From contig NZ_KL591038.1 in the NCBI RefSeq assembly GCF_000716335.1, positions 11,162-35,290 on the forward strand: 24,129 nt of DNA, read 5' to 3'. The notes below the pieces were generated by a model. The model was given only the letters and a program-made list of their open reading frames with translations, was not told the DNA's origin and ran no database searches. The position numbers were made by a program, and so were the translations under genes. Shown here in pieces: positions 15,384 to 22,534 of this stretch; positions within the stretch are counted from its first letter, which is position 1; every line of letters starts with the position of its first letter. The DNA is from Streptomyces sp. NRRL S-118 (GTDB lineage: Bacteria; Actinomycetota; Actinomycetes; Streptomycetales; Streptomycetaceae).

Positions 15384-16531
15384 ATGGGGACCGTCCGCCC
15401 AACGTCATCGGACCGTCATACGGCCCCGCTCATGACGGTGCCCGCCAGTCCCCATGGCGGTCCCATGACGGTCCCATGTCGGTCCGCCATGACGGTTCTG
15501 ACCAGCAGAAATCTCCATACAGCCAGGAAGGGGGGAGGAAGCGCGTTGCGTGCCTCTACAGCCGTCACGTTAGGCGTGGGAGCCACCGCGGCCGTGGTCG
15601 TGGCCGCTCTGCTCCAGGCCGCCGGCTCCGACCCGGTAGTCGGGGCGGCGCTCAGTACGTCCGTACCCGCCGAATACCGGGACCTCATCGAGGAGGCAGG
15701 CAACACCTGCCCGGAGATCAGCCCGAATCTGCTCGCCGCACTTCTCACGCAGGAATCCCAGTTCAACCCGAAAGCACAATCGCCGGTCGGCGCACAGGGA
15801 ATTGCTCAGTTCATGCCGTCCACGTGGGAAGCGCACGGGATCGACGGTAATGGAGACGGTAAGCGCGACGTGTGGGACCCCGAGGACGCCATTCCCTCAT
15901 CGGGGAAGTACCTGTGCACCCTTGCCGAGGAAGTAAAAGGCGTTCCCGGCAACAAGCAACACAACATGCTCGCCGCCTACAACGCAGGCGCCGGTGTGGT
16001 CCGCCAGTACGGAGGAGTCCCGCCCTACAAAGAGACGCAAGAATACGTCCAGGCGATAAGCGCTGCCGCCGACCAGCCTGCCGGGGGCGGAGGATCATCC
16101 ACCACTGGAGAGGCCGCCACCGCCATCAACGCGGCGAAATCAATGCTCGGCACCCCGTATTCCTGGGGCGGAGGAAACGCGAACGGCCCGAGTAAGGGCA
16201 TCTGCTGCTCCCCGAATGGGCGCTCGGGCACAGCAATCACGGGATTTGACTGCTCCGGGCTCGTGCTCTACGCCTACGCGAAAGCCGGTATCTCCCTGCC
16301 GCGTACGGCGGCGCAGCAATACGCCGCATCGGAGCCCGTCAAACCCGGAAAAGTCCGCCCCGGGGATCTGGTGTTCTACGGCACCAGCGCATTCACCACG
16401 TCGGCATCTACGTCGGTAATGGCTGGATGATCGACGCTCCCCGCCCCGGTACGCAGGTCCGGTATTCCCCCATGGACACCATGGGGGACCTGTACGCAGT
16501 CGCACGACCCACCCAGAAAAAGGAGATCTAA
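15384..16531 (+). CDS. two-domain cell-wall hydrolase (SLT lysozyme-like plus NlpC/P60), 3' frameshifted
   Basis: After a cytoplasmic start and a membrane anchor (about residues 64-81), an SLT-type domain carries E124 in QESQFNP, GIAQFMPSTW (139-148) and AAYNAGAGVV. A Gly/Ser linker leads to an NlpC/P60 domain with Cys290 in GFDCSGL. One C is missing at 16394: with it the frame reads FHHVGIYVGNGWMIDAP and ends TQKKEI-stop at 16529-16531; as written it stops at 16430, losing the catalytic His. The role is VirB1-like opening of peptidoglycan for the transfer apparatus. Leu63 is TTA (15570-15572), suggesting bldA control. The start is unclear: GTG at 15371 has a perfect GGAGG site and overlaps the translocase stop but needs a shift in the six-G run at about 15530; ATGs at 15384, 15432, 15465 and 15489 are in frame. 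Confidence 0.8.
15386..15499. repeat. 11-bp-phased repeat cluster, candidate clt/TRS transfer site
   Basis: Five direct copies of CATGACGGTCCC start at 15431, 15453, 15464, 15475 and 15488, with 0-3 mismatches. Spacing is 22, 11, 11 and 13 bp, so most copies lie on one face of the helix. Two inverted copies (GGGACCGTC at 15387-15395 and CGGACCGTCAT at 15409-15419) precede them. The cluster begins 12 bp after the translocase stop. In Streptomyces plasmids TraB binds short repeats in the cis-acting transfer locus next to traB, so this is the natural candidate. Confidence 0.65.
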
Positions 16532-16533
16532 CC

Positions 16534-16821
16534 ATGCCCAAGCTGAACATCCTCGCCGCCGGACAGGACCTTTCCACCGGATTCAAAGACTTTTTCGACA
16601 CCATCGGTCTCACCGGCGGCGGTCTGGTCACCAAGGGAATCGCAGCCGTGATCGCCGTGATCGCCGTCAAAATGCTGCTTCAGCTCTCCAACGACCCCAA
16701 GACCGCGCTGCGCAAAGGATCCATGGCGATCGGCACGCTTTTCGTCGCCGTCGTCCTGGCGCTCTACGGCGACACGCTCTTCTCGACCGTGACCGCACCG
16801 ACCGCCACACCCAAGGGGTGA
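16534..16821 (+). CDS. small two-helix membrane protein, VirB2/TrbC-like
   Basis: 95 residues from ATG at 16534 with AAGGAG eight bases upstream; the restored hydrolase stop ends two bases before the start. Two hydrophobic segments (about residues 34-50, KGIAAVIAVIAVKMLLQL, and 66-83, AIGTLFVAVVLALYGDTLF) are separated by a short charged loop (SNDPKTALRKGS). Size, the two helices and the place before a VirB6-like gene are those of the pilin-like subunit in Gram-positive type IV systems. There is no signal peptidase site as clear as in classical pilins, so the call rests on topology and context. It probably forms part of the membrane channel or a surface structure. Confidence 0.6.
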   Translation: MPKLNILAAGQDLSTGFKDFFDTIGLTGGGLVTKGIAAVIAVIAVKMLLQLSNDPKTALRKGSMAIGTLFVAVVLALYGDTLFSTVTAPTATPKG

Positions 16822-16827
16822 TGTCAC

Positions 16828-18099
16828 ATGCCGGACAAGGACCCGTGTGACGACATCGAGGGACCGGCCGGCGCGTACTGCGACAGCGACGGCAGCGGCC
16901 CGCCCGATGGGGGCGGTCCGCCCGAGCCCGACGGGGGTATCGGTCTGACCGACGGTGCCTCAGACCACGTGCGGGACCTGGCCGAGTACCTGATCAAGAA
17001 GATCAACCATCTGCTTGCCCCGGACAAGGTATGGGCACCGGAAGAGGCCGAGAGCGCGCTGTACGCGCCGTTCTTGTGGCTGGGGCAGCACCTAGCCGTC
17101 AGCATCCTCGTGTGCGTGGTTGTCGTGTGCGCCCTGACCGCATGGCAGGGCGCACCGCGCATGCGGCAGATGGGCGCCTCCACCGGCTGGACGCTCGCGG
17201 CAGTGGCCGGCATGGCGTCCGTGCCCGGAGCCGTGACGATGCTGAACAAGGCCGTGTCTGCCGCATTCAAGGCTGCGTTCAACAGCAGCGAGACCACCCT
17301 GTTCACCAAGATCCGTGACGATCTAGAGAACGGGGCAGACGCCGGTAGCCCCTTGGCGCTGCTGATCATCATCTCCGCACTCGTGGTGGCTCTCGCGTTC
17401 GCGCTGGTGGTGTTCATGACGCGACAACTCGGCATTCTCATGTTCGTGTGCATGGCGCCTCTGGTGCTGGCGTCGCTGGCGCGCGGGGGCGACATGACGG
17501 CCGTGAAGCGGTGGGCGATGCGGTTGCTGGGGTTGATGTTTGCCCCGTTCGCACTGCTCCTGATCTCGCCGTTCGTGGACCGGTTCGGGGGCTCACTGGT
17601 CGTGGACGCCGTCCTCCTCGTCGCCGCGGATGCCCTGATGCTGCGGATGATCTTCCACGGGGTCCCCTACTTCGGGCCTCGGGTGGCGGGCGCTCTCCGG
17701 ACGGTGGTGGAGCGCAACACCACACATCCGCTGGCACATGCAGTCGTGCGTGCCGGTGCACCGGACGTCTACGAGCGCGAGAACAGCCCGCGCGTGCCGC
17801 GCACGGTGGACACCCCGGCCCGCGCCGCGCACCAGGACCGCGGAGTCCTGCTCGGCGCCTATGGCATCCGGCAGACGGAGCGGCCAGCACGGCTCACCAC
17901 CCCGTCCGCTGTGGCAAAGGCGCGACGGGAGGAAAGCGACCGCGCGGACCGCACCGCTCAGGTCAGCCAGGCGCGCCGGCAGGTGCGGACTGCCGTCCAG
18001 CCACGGCCGCCCGCGCCGCGTGGGCAGGCGGCCGGCCCGCCGCCGCAGGCCCCGGCCACACCCCGGCCGGCAGCTCCCGACCGGCCGACCAACCACTAA
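16828..18099 (+). CDS. polytopic VirB6/TrbL-like membrane protein (SCO6881-type)
   Basis: 423 residues. The N-terminus is acidic and Gly/Pro-rich (residues 10-38). About six membrane segments follow: AVSILVCVVVVCALTAW, TGWTLAAVAGMASVPGAV, LALLIIISALVVALAFALVV, LGILMFVCMAPLVLASLA, LLGLMFAPFALLLISPF and LVVDAVLLVAADALMLRMI. The C-terminal hundred residues are cytoplasmic, basic and Pro-rich (RRQVRTAVQPRPPAPRGQ). This layout is that of VirB6/TrbL proteins that form the inner channel of type IV systems; NCBI names a Streptomyces family of this kind after SCO6881, as I recall. It starts six bases after the VirB2-like gene, with AAGGGG upstream of the ATG. It should pair with the SCO6880-type and VirB4-like proteins downstream. 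Confidence 0.72.
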   Translation: MPDKDPCDDIEGPAGAYCDSDGSGPPDGGGPPEPDGGIGLTDGASDHVRDLAEYLIKKINHLLAPDKVWAPEEAESALYAPFLWLGQHLAVSILVCVVVVCALTAWQGAPRMRQMGASTGWTLAAVAGMASVPGAVTMLNKAVSAAFKAAFNSSETTLFTKIRDDLENGADAGSPLALLIIISALVVALAFALVVFMTRQLGILMFVCMAPLVLASLARGGDMTAVKRWAMRLLGLMFAPFALLLISPFVDRFGGSLVVDAVLLVAADALMLRMIFHGVPYFGPRVAGALRTVVERNTTHPLAHAVVRAGAPDVYERENSPRVPRTVDTPARAAHQDRGVLLGAYGIRQTERPARLTTPSAVAKARREESDRADRTAQVSQARRQVRTAVQPRPPAPRGQAAGPPPQAPATPRPAAPDRPTNH

Positions 18100-18108
18100 C
18101 CCGCCGCC

Positions 18109-18177
18109 GCCCGTGGCCCCGGACCGCTTGACCTCCCCCCGACCACGGCGGTGAGGACGAACGCCGGGGCCACGGGC
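18109..18177 (+). terminator. 14-bp perfect inverted repeat inside the transfer operon
   Basis: GCCCGTGGCCCCGG (18109-18122) pairs with CCGGGGCCACGGGC (18164-18177) around a 41-base loop. It starts ten bases after the stop of the VirB6-like gene and ends 30 bases before the next start. It could partly terminate transcription or protect and process the operon mRNA. Confidence 0.5.
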
Positions 18178-18207
18178 TATCGGCCACAGACCCAACGGAG
18201 GCTTCCC

Positions 18208-19302
18208 GTGTACTCCCTGACACCCGGCTACCGCGTCCCTGCCGTGCAGCGCAGCCTGAGCCCCGTCGAGACGACGCTGACAAAGATCAATGCCGGGATC
18301 GGGGGCGCCATGCTGATGTCGACGCTGATCACCCCGCCCCCTGCGTGGACGTTCGGCGCGGTGGGCGCCGCCGCGGCGCTGCTCAACGTCGCGCCCGGAC
18401 CGCGCTCCCTCGCCCGCTGGGCGGCGGTCGGCTACCGGCGCCTGCGGGAGCGCACCGCGCCCGGCGCCATGGTCGAGCGTCCGGGAGCGACCGCGACATG
18501 GACCCTCTACCCGCAGCACGGCACTATGCAAGACCCCCAGCGCAGGGGAGCGTTCCACGAGGCGTTCGCCCGCGCGCTCACCTTCACGGGCGGGCAGGCC
18601 CGCACCGCCGGAATCCAGGTCCACGTCACCCACTACGCCGCCGCCATGGGCGACTACACCGCTCACACGCAGACGATCTCCGTGCACGTCCCCAAGGGAC
18701 TGGCGGGGCATCCTGACCGAATCCTCGCCACTCTGGAGGGGGAGTTCGCCAGGCTCGGCGCGCTGACGCCGGTGGAGCCGGAGCCGCTGCCCGCCGTGAC
18801 GGAACGCGGCCCCGGATGGGTGGCCCTGGATGACGGCCGCTACGCCGCCACGGCGCGGATCACCGCATGGCCGGACGAGACCGATGGTGACCTGATGGGC
18901 CGACTCCTGCTGAGCGACGGAGCCGACCAGCCCGCCGGCACCGACCGGTCGCTCGCAGTCCTGTACCGGCCGCTGCCGGCGGCACAGTCCCGCAGGTCCG
19001 CGAAGTGGCAGTCCGCTGCCGCGGAGGCCTTCACCACGGACAAGATCAAGGCCGATGCGCTCCAGATCGCCGGCGGCACCACGCACGGCGCACTGGTGCA
19101 GGGCGCCACGCTCGTCGACCTCGATGCCTATCTGACGTTGTGGGGCGAGAGCCCCGGGGCGGTCACCGACGCCCGCTGGCAGACCTCGCTTACCGCCGAC
19201 CGGCACCGCATCCACCTGGACTGGCTCACCGGCCAGCAGCACCGCGCCCACGTGATGACCACCCCGCACGGCGCCTCCACCCGGAAAGGGGCGATCCTGT
19301 GA
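18208..19302 (+). CDS. SCO6880-type membrane protein (PrgI plus VirB4 N-terminal-like)
   Basis: 364 residues from GTG at 18208, chosen for the CGGAGG box six bases upstream; the frame is open to 18151 but without a site. Near the start LTKINAGIGGAMLMSTLI and WTFGAVGAAAALLNVAPGP are two membrane segments, as in PrgI/VirB3-like proteins. The rest (about residue 90 on) is soluble with ALTFTGGQARTAGIQVHVTHY and DAYLTLWGES, resembling the N-terminal half of VirB4-family ATPases but without a Walker A motif. It therefore looks as if VirB3-like and VirB4 N-terminal parts form one protein and the ATPase is a separate gene. It overlaps that gene as GTGA. Residues 81-364 could instead be a lineage-specific domain. 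Confidence 0.7.
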   Translation: MYSLTPGYRVPAVQRSLSPVETTLTKINAGIGGAMLMSTLITPPPAWTFGAVGAAAALLNVAPGPRSLARWAAVGYRRLRERTAPGAMVERPGATATWTLYPQHGTMQDPQRRGAFHEAFARALTFTGGQARTAGIQVHVTHYAAAMGDYTAHTQTISVHVPKGLAGHPDRILATLEGEFARLGALTPVEPEPLPAVTERGPGWVALDDGRYAATARITAWPDETDGDLMGRLLLSDGADQPAGTDRSLAVLYRPLPAAQSRRSAKWQSAAAEAFTTDKIKADALQIAGGTTHGALVQGATLVDLDAYLTLWGESPGAVTDARWQTSLTADRHRIHLDWLTGQQHRAHVMTTPHGASTRKGAIL

Positions 19303-21461
19303 TCCGCCTGCCCTCCACCCATGCCGCGATCACCGTGCCGCTGGTCGCCTCCAGCACCCGGTTTCCCGGCATCCCGATCGGGCGGTCGATGCTCGATGGG
19401 CGCCCGTTTCACCTGTCCCCGGTTCTGGCCGATGCCACGGTGCTGCCGTCCACCAACGCGCTCGCGCTCGGTGGTCTCGGCTCCGGCAAGAGCAGCACAG
19501 CAAAGGCCCGGATCTACCGGGAGATCCGCGAGTACAAGCACCAGGCCGTCGTCATCGACTCCTTTGGCGAGGACGGGGCCAGTGGTGAGTGGAGGCCCGT
19601 CGTCCAGGCACTCGGCGGCAAGGTCATCCACGCTGGCACCTTCGCCCTGAATCCGGTCAGCGAGCTGCTCCCGCGCGCCGTGCGGGAGCAGCTGGTCCGA
19701 TCGCTGATCCTGGCGGTCGAGCCCGACGCACTCAGCACGCAGGCCGGGCACGCGCTCCAGCACGCCCTGAACCACCCGAAAGCCACCGCGCTCAGCGGTC
19801 TGGTTGACGCGCTGGTCAGCCCCGATGACGGCAGGTGGCCCGCCGCGCGGCTCGCGGAGTGGGGCGAGGGCGCAGCTATCGCCCTGTCCCGCTACACCGA
19901 GGGGTCCCTGACCGGTCTCTTCGACGGGCCGGACGCGGCGCTGCCCGAGACGGACCTGCCGATCCTCTCCTTTGACTTCACCGGCCTTGACCGCAACAGC
20001 CCCGCGATCCCGTCATTGATGGCTGCGGTGACGTGCTGGGCAGAGCACGTGTGGCTGCCCCAGTCCACCGCCGTCCACCGGCATCTGGTGCTGGAGGAGG
20101 CGTGGCAGATCCTGCTGTCCCCGGCCACCGCCGAACTGATCCAGCGGCAGCTCAAGAATTCCCGCAAGGCGGCACTGTCCCTGGACGTGATCATGCACAC
20201 GCTGTCCGATCTCGGCGCCGGCAGGGCGCAGGACCTGGCGCGGCTGTGCGAGATCGCGCACGTGGGGCGACTGGGCCCGGAGGAGGCCGCGAGGGCGGGC
20301 GCGCTGCTGGGCCTGCCGCACTGGGCGGTGGACGCGATCCCGACCCTTGGCCCGGGGCAGGCAGTGTGGAAGGTCGGCCCCGACTACGTCGACCTCGTCC
20401 AGACGGTGCTCAGCGAGGAGGAAGTCAGGCTGACCGACACCTCCACCCGGCGCCGCGCAGCACAGCAGGGTGCTGCCCAGAGCGCAGCCGTCGAGGAGGA
20501 AGCGGTGCCGGAGCCGGATTCTCCCGAGGACGACAACTGGAAAGACGAGGATGACGAGCCGCTGGCACCGGTCGAGTCGGCTCCCCAGATCGATGATGGG
20601 GCCGACTGGGACTGGGAGATGCCACCCAACGTCATCGACACCCGCCACCAGGACGTCATCCGGGCCGCCATGGAAGGCCGGTGCAGCGAGGCCGCTCAAC
20701 TCGCCGCGCTCGGTGAACGGGAGGACATCACCGCCCACGGCATCGCTTCGGATGAGGCAGTCTCGTGGTTGGTGACCCGTGCCCGGGTGGCGGAGCTGTG
20801 CGGAAGCCCCGACGCGGCGGTGCGGCTGCGCGCTACCGTCGCCCGCATGGGCAAGGACGTTGAGTGGTTCGAGAAGGACCCGAGCACCGCACAGGACCAG
20901 GAGTGGTATCGGGGGGCCCAATCGGAGCCGCCCGCGCCGGTTGCTGCCGTCACGCCGCCCGCGCCGTCACCCCGACGCCGTGGCTGGCCGTACGTCGCCG
21001 CAGTCGCTGCCCTGGCCGTCACGGCGGGGGGTGTGTGGCAGAACGCCTCAGACGCAGAGCGCCGCCAGGATCGCAAGGGAGAGGCCGCCGCCTACAAGGG
21101 GAAGTCGGAAGCGGAACTCACCATCGACGGCGTCAGTGCAGATGTGGAGGCGCGATGGAGCAGAGATGGGAAGCGTGTCGTTTTGGAAGTATGGGCACCT
21201 TCTGATCAGAACGCCAGGTACCTGCGGGTCGAGGCATCCGACAAGAGCGCCAGCAAGGTCTCTGAAGACGGAGCATTCCCCCGGCCCCCTGAGATCGAAC
21301 TGCCGGTGACAGACCCGTTGGCGGACGTGACGGTCCATGTGTCGGTGGGTGGGAAGACCTGGCAGGAGGGTTCCCGGGCACCGTCCCGGACGGTGCGCCT
21401 GTCGCCGACCGGTACCGCGTACGACGCTGAAAGCGGCGAGAAGCTCCCTAGCGATCTGTGA
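19299..21461 (+). CDS. VirB4-like transfer ATPase with membrane-anchored C-terminal extension
   Basis: 720 residues from GTG at 19299 (GTGA overlap). The first 380 residues are a VirB4/TraG-helicase-type ATPase: Walker A LGGLGSGKSS (57-66), the strand VVIDSFGED (84-92), Walker B HLVLEEAWQIL (262-272) and the downstream helix RQLKNSRKAALSLDVIMHTL with LGAGRAQDLA. An acidic linker (about 395-445) leads to a small helical region (445-515) and a Pro-rich stretch. A single membrane segment follows (RGWPYVAAVAALAVTAGGVW, 561-580), then a beta-rich tail (about 605-705: ELTIDGVSADVEARWSRDG and VTVHVSVGGKTWQEGSR). The tail is probably outside the membrane. VirB4 proteins are normally peripheral with no such tail. 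It powers channel assembly or substrate transfer. Confidence 0.78.
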   Translation: MIRLPSTHAAITVPLVASSTRFPGIPIGRSMLDGRPFHLSPVLADATVLPSTNALALGGLGSGKSSTAKARIYREIREYKHQAVVIDSFGEDGASGEWRPVVQALGGKVIHAGTFALNPVSELLPRAVREQLVRSLILAVEPDALSTQAGHALQHALNHPKATALSGLVDALVSPDDGRWPAARLAEWGEGAAIALSRYTEGSLTGLFDGPDAALPETDLPILSFDFTGLDRNSPAIPSLMAAVTCWAEHVWLPQSTAVHRHLVLEEAWQILLSPATAELIQRQLKNSRKAALSLDVIMHTLSDLGAGRAQDLARLCEIAHVGRLGPEEAARAGALLGLPHWAVDAIPTLGPGQAVWKVGPDYVDLVQTVLSEEEVRLTDTSTRRRAAQQGAAQSAAVEEEAVPEPDSPEDDNWKDEDDEPLAPVESAPQIDDGADWDWEMPPNVIDTRHQDVIRAAMEGRCSEAAQLAALGEREDITAHGIASDEAVSWLVTRARVAELCGSPDAAVRLRATVARMGKDVEWFEKDPSTAQDQEWYRGAQSEPPAPVAAVTPPAPSPRRRGWPYVAAVAALAVTAGGVWQNASDAERRQDRKGEAAAYKGKSEAELTIDGVSADVEARWSRDGKRVVLEVWAPSDQNARYLRVEASDKSASKVSEDGAFPRPPEIELPVTDPLADVTVHVSVGGKTWQEGSRAPSRTVRLSPTGTAYDAESGEKLPSDL

Positions 21462-21476
21462 GGCAAGGAGATAGCC

Positions 21477-21610
21477 ATGCGAACCGAGGACCAGGATCAC
21501 GCGGCCGTCATCGATGCCAGCGCGCGGGCGGAGGCCGCCGTGGAGGACGTGCGTCACCGCTTCCACGCCGCGCCCCTCGGCGCGAAGTCGGCGGGACTGC
21601 ATCCGCCCGG
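21477..21610 (+). pseudogene. truncated small ORF downstream of the VirB4-like gene
   Basis: ATG at 21477 has AAGGAG at ideal spacing and comes 16 bases after the VirB4-like stop. The first forty codons (MRTEDQDHAAVIDASARAEA, then VEDVRHRFHAAPLGAKSAG) have the GC3 of a real gene. From about 21600 the frame becomes poor in coding signal, and it runs through the next promoter to 21947, so the native 3' end seems replaced. The family is unknown. Confidence 0.4.
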
Positions 21611-21818
21611 CGAGCGCCTGGATGGCGACGGTCTTCGCCTGGGGCGTGTCGGTGATCCTGCCGTCCTCGGTCAGCAGCGCCTCGCCGATCCGCTGCTGCG
21701 CGATCCGCTCCTGAGGTCCCAGTGGCGGGAGCGGCGCGCCGTCCGCCCCGCCCGGCCCAACGTGCGGGCGGGTGAGGCTGTCCAGTCCCGTCTCCGATGC
21801 ATGCCGGTAACGGGCCAC
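21600..21818 (-). pseudogene. truncated minus-strand gene of unknown family
   Basis: From GTG at 21818 the frame reads ARYRHASETGLDSLTRPHVG, then GPQERIAQQRIGEALLTEDG and RITDTPQAKTVAIQALAGRM with G or C in nearly every third position, so this is real coding sequence. It then runs open into the antisense of the VirB4-like gene with no stop to 21048, which cannot be native. It probably is the 5' part of a gene cut off by recombination at about 21600, meeting the plus-strand fragment head-on. Confidence 0.45.
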
Positions 21819-21889
21819 CAGCCAACTTTCCAAAAGAAATTCTGCAAAATTACTTCTGTGGAATGTCTGGGCCGCTCTACCCTCCCGTC
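21819..21889 (+). promoter_or_regulatory. AT-rich operator/promoter of the arsR-mfs operon
   Basis: This is a distinct AT-rich island in a GC-rich window. It contains a TTCCA...TGGAA inverted pair (21828-21863) and AGAAATTCT within it. The regulator start codon follows after TACCCTCCCGTC, so the transcript may have a very short leader. It is a likely binding site for the regulator itself. Confidence 0.45.
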
Positions 21890-22534
21890 ATGGTCAGCGA
21901 AGAGCAGAAACGCGTACTCGATCCCGAGCGGGATGCAGCAGCCCTGAAGGCCCTCACGCACCCTCTGCGCATCCGGCTGCTCGGGATGCTGCGGCAGGAC
22001 GGCCCGGCCACCGCGAGTGAACTCGCGGTCAGGACCGGGGAGTCATCCGCTTCCACCAGCTATCACCTGCGGGTTCTGGCGAAGTATGCGTTCGTCACCG
22101 AGGCCGAGCACCGTGACGGGCGGGAGCGCCGCTGGCAGGCGGTACACTCCGTGACCTCCTGGAGCCGCAAGGCAATGGAAACCACAGCGGGCAGCCGCGC
22201 CTACGTCAGCCTGTCGCGCAGGGTCCAGATCGAGCACCTGGAGGCATCTCTCGCCCGGCACGAGGCCGACATCGCCGACGGGCGGCTGGGCCAGGAATGG
22301 GTGGAGCCCTCCGGAATCAACGACCTGATGCCTCGCCTGACACCGGAGTCGCTCACCGAACTCTGGGAGGTGCTCGACCGGAAGCTGGAGGAACTGACCA
22401 CCCGCGATGCACAAGATCCGCGCGCCGCGCAGGTCGTACTCCTCACCGCCGGATTGCCCCTGGCACCGCGCGACCAAGGCGTTGAGGAGGATACCTCAGC
22501 CCCTGCGGGGACAGATGCCGAGGACGCGTCATGA
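21890..22534 (+). CDS. ArsR-type winged-helix transcriptional regulator
   Basis: 214 residues from ATG at 21890. The winged helix is in the first 90 residues: ALKALTHPLRIRLLGMLRQD (18-37), ASELAVRTGESSASTSYHLRVL (42-63, the recognition helix with SYHLRVL) and the wing EAEHRDGRERRWQAV. This opening is typical of the ArsR/DUF-type repressors that start with ThrHisProLeuArg. The C-terminal half (about 100-195) is helical and longer than in metal-sensing ArsR proteins, with no Cys pair for metal binding, so a small-molecule or antibiotic signal is more likely. The stop overlaps the exporter start as ATGA, so it probably regulates that gene and itself. Confidence 0.88.
   Translation: MVSEEQKRVLDPERDAAALKALTHPLRIRLLGMLRQDGPATASELAVRTGESSASTSYHLRVLAKYAFVTEAEHRDGRERRWQAVHSVTSWSRKAMETTAGSRAYVSLSRRVQIEHLEASLARHEADIADGRLGQEWVEPSGINDLMPRLTPESLTELWEVLDRKLEELTTRDAQDPRAAQVVLLTAGLPLAPRDQGVEEDTSAPAGTDAEDAS

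Noticed and set aside
15386..15499. CRISPR-like or replication-iteron reading of the repeat cluster
   Set aside because: Units are about 12 bp and nearly touching, without unique spacers, no cas or rep gene is near, and they lie next to a TraB-like gene.
15371..15850. Separate small gene from GTG 15371
   Set aside because: It has a good ribosome site but loses coding character and overlaps the hydrolase. I keep it only as a possible true start of the hydrolase if the six-G run is miscounted.
17593..19269. 558-codon minus-strand frame
   Set aside because: Antisense of the VirB6-like and SCO6880-type genes, with composition typical of GC-rich shadow frames.
20013..20921. Minus-strand frame opposite the VirB4-like ATPase
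   Set aside because: No domain signature; the plus strand carries Walker A and B in the right order.
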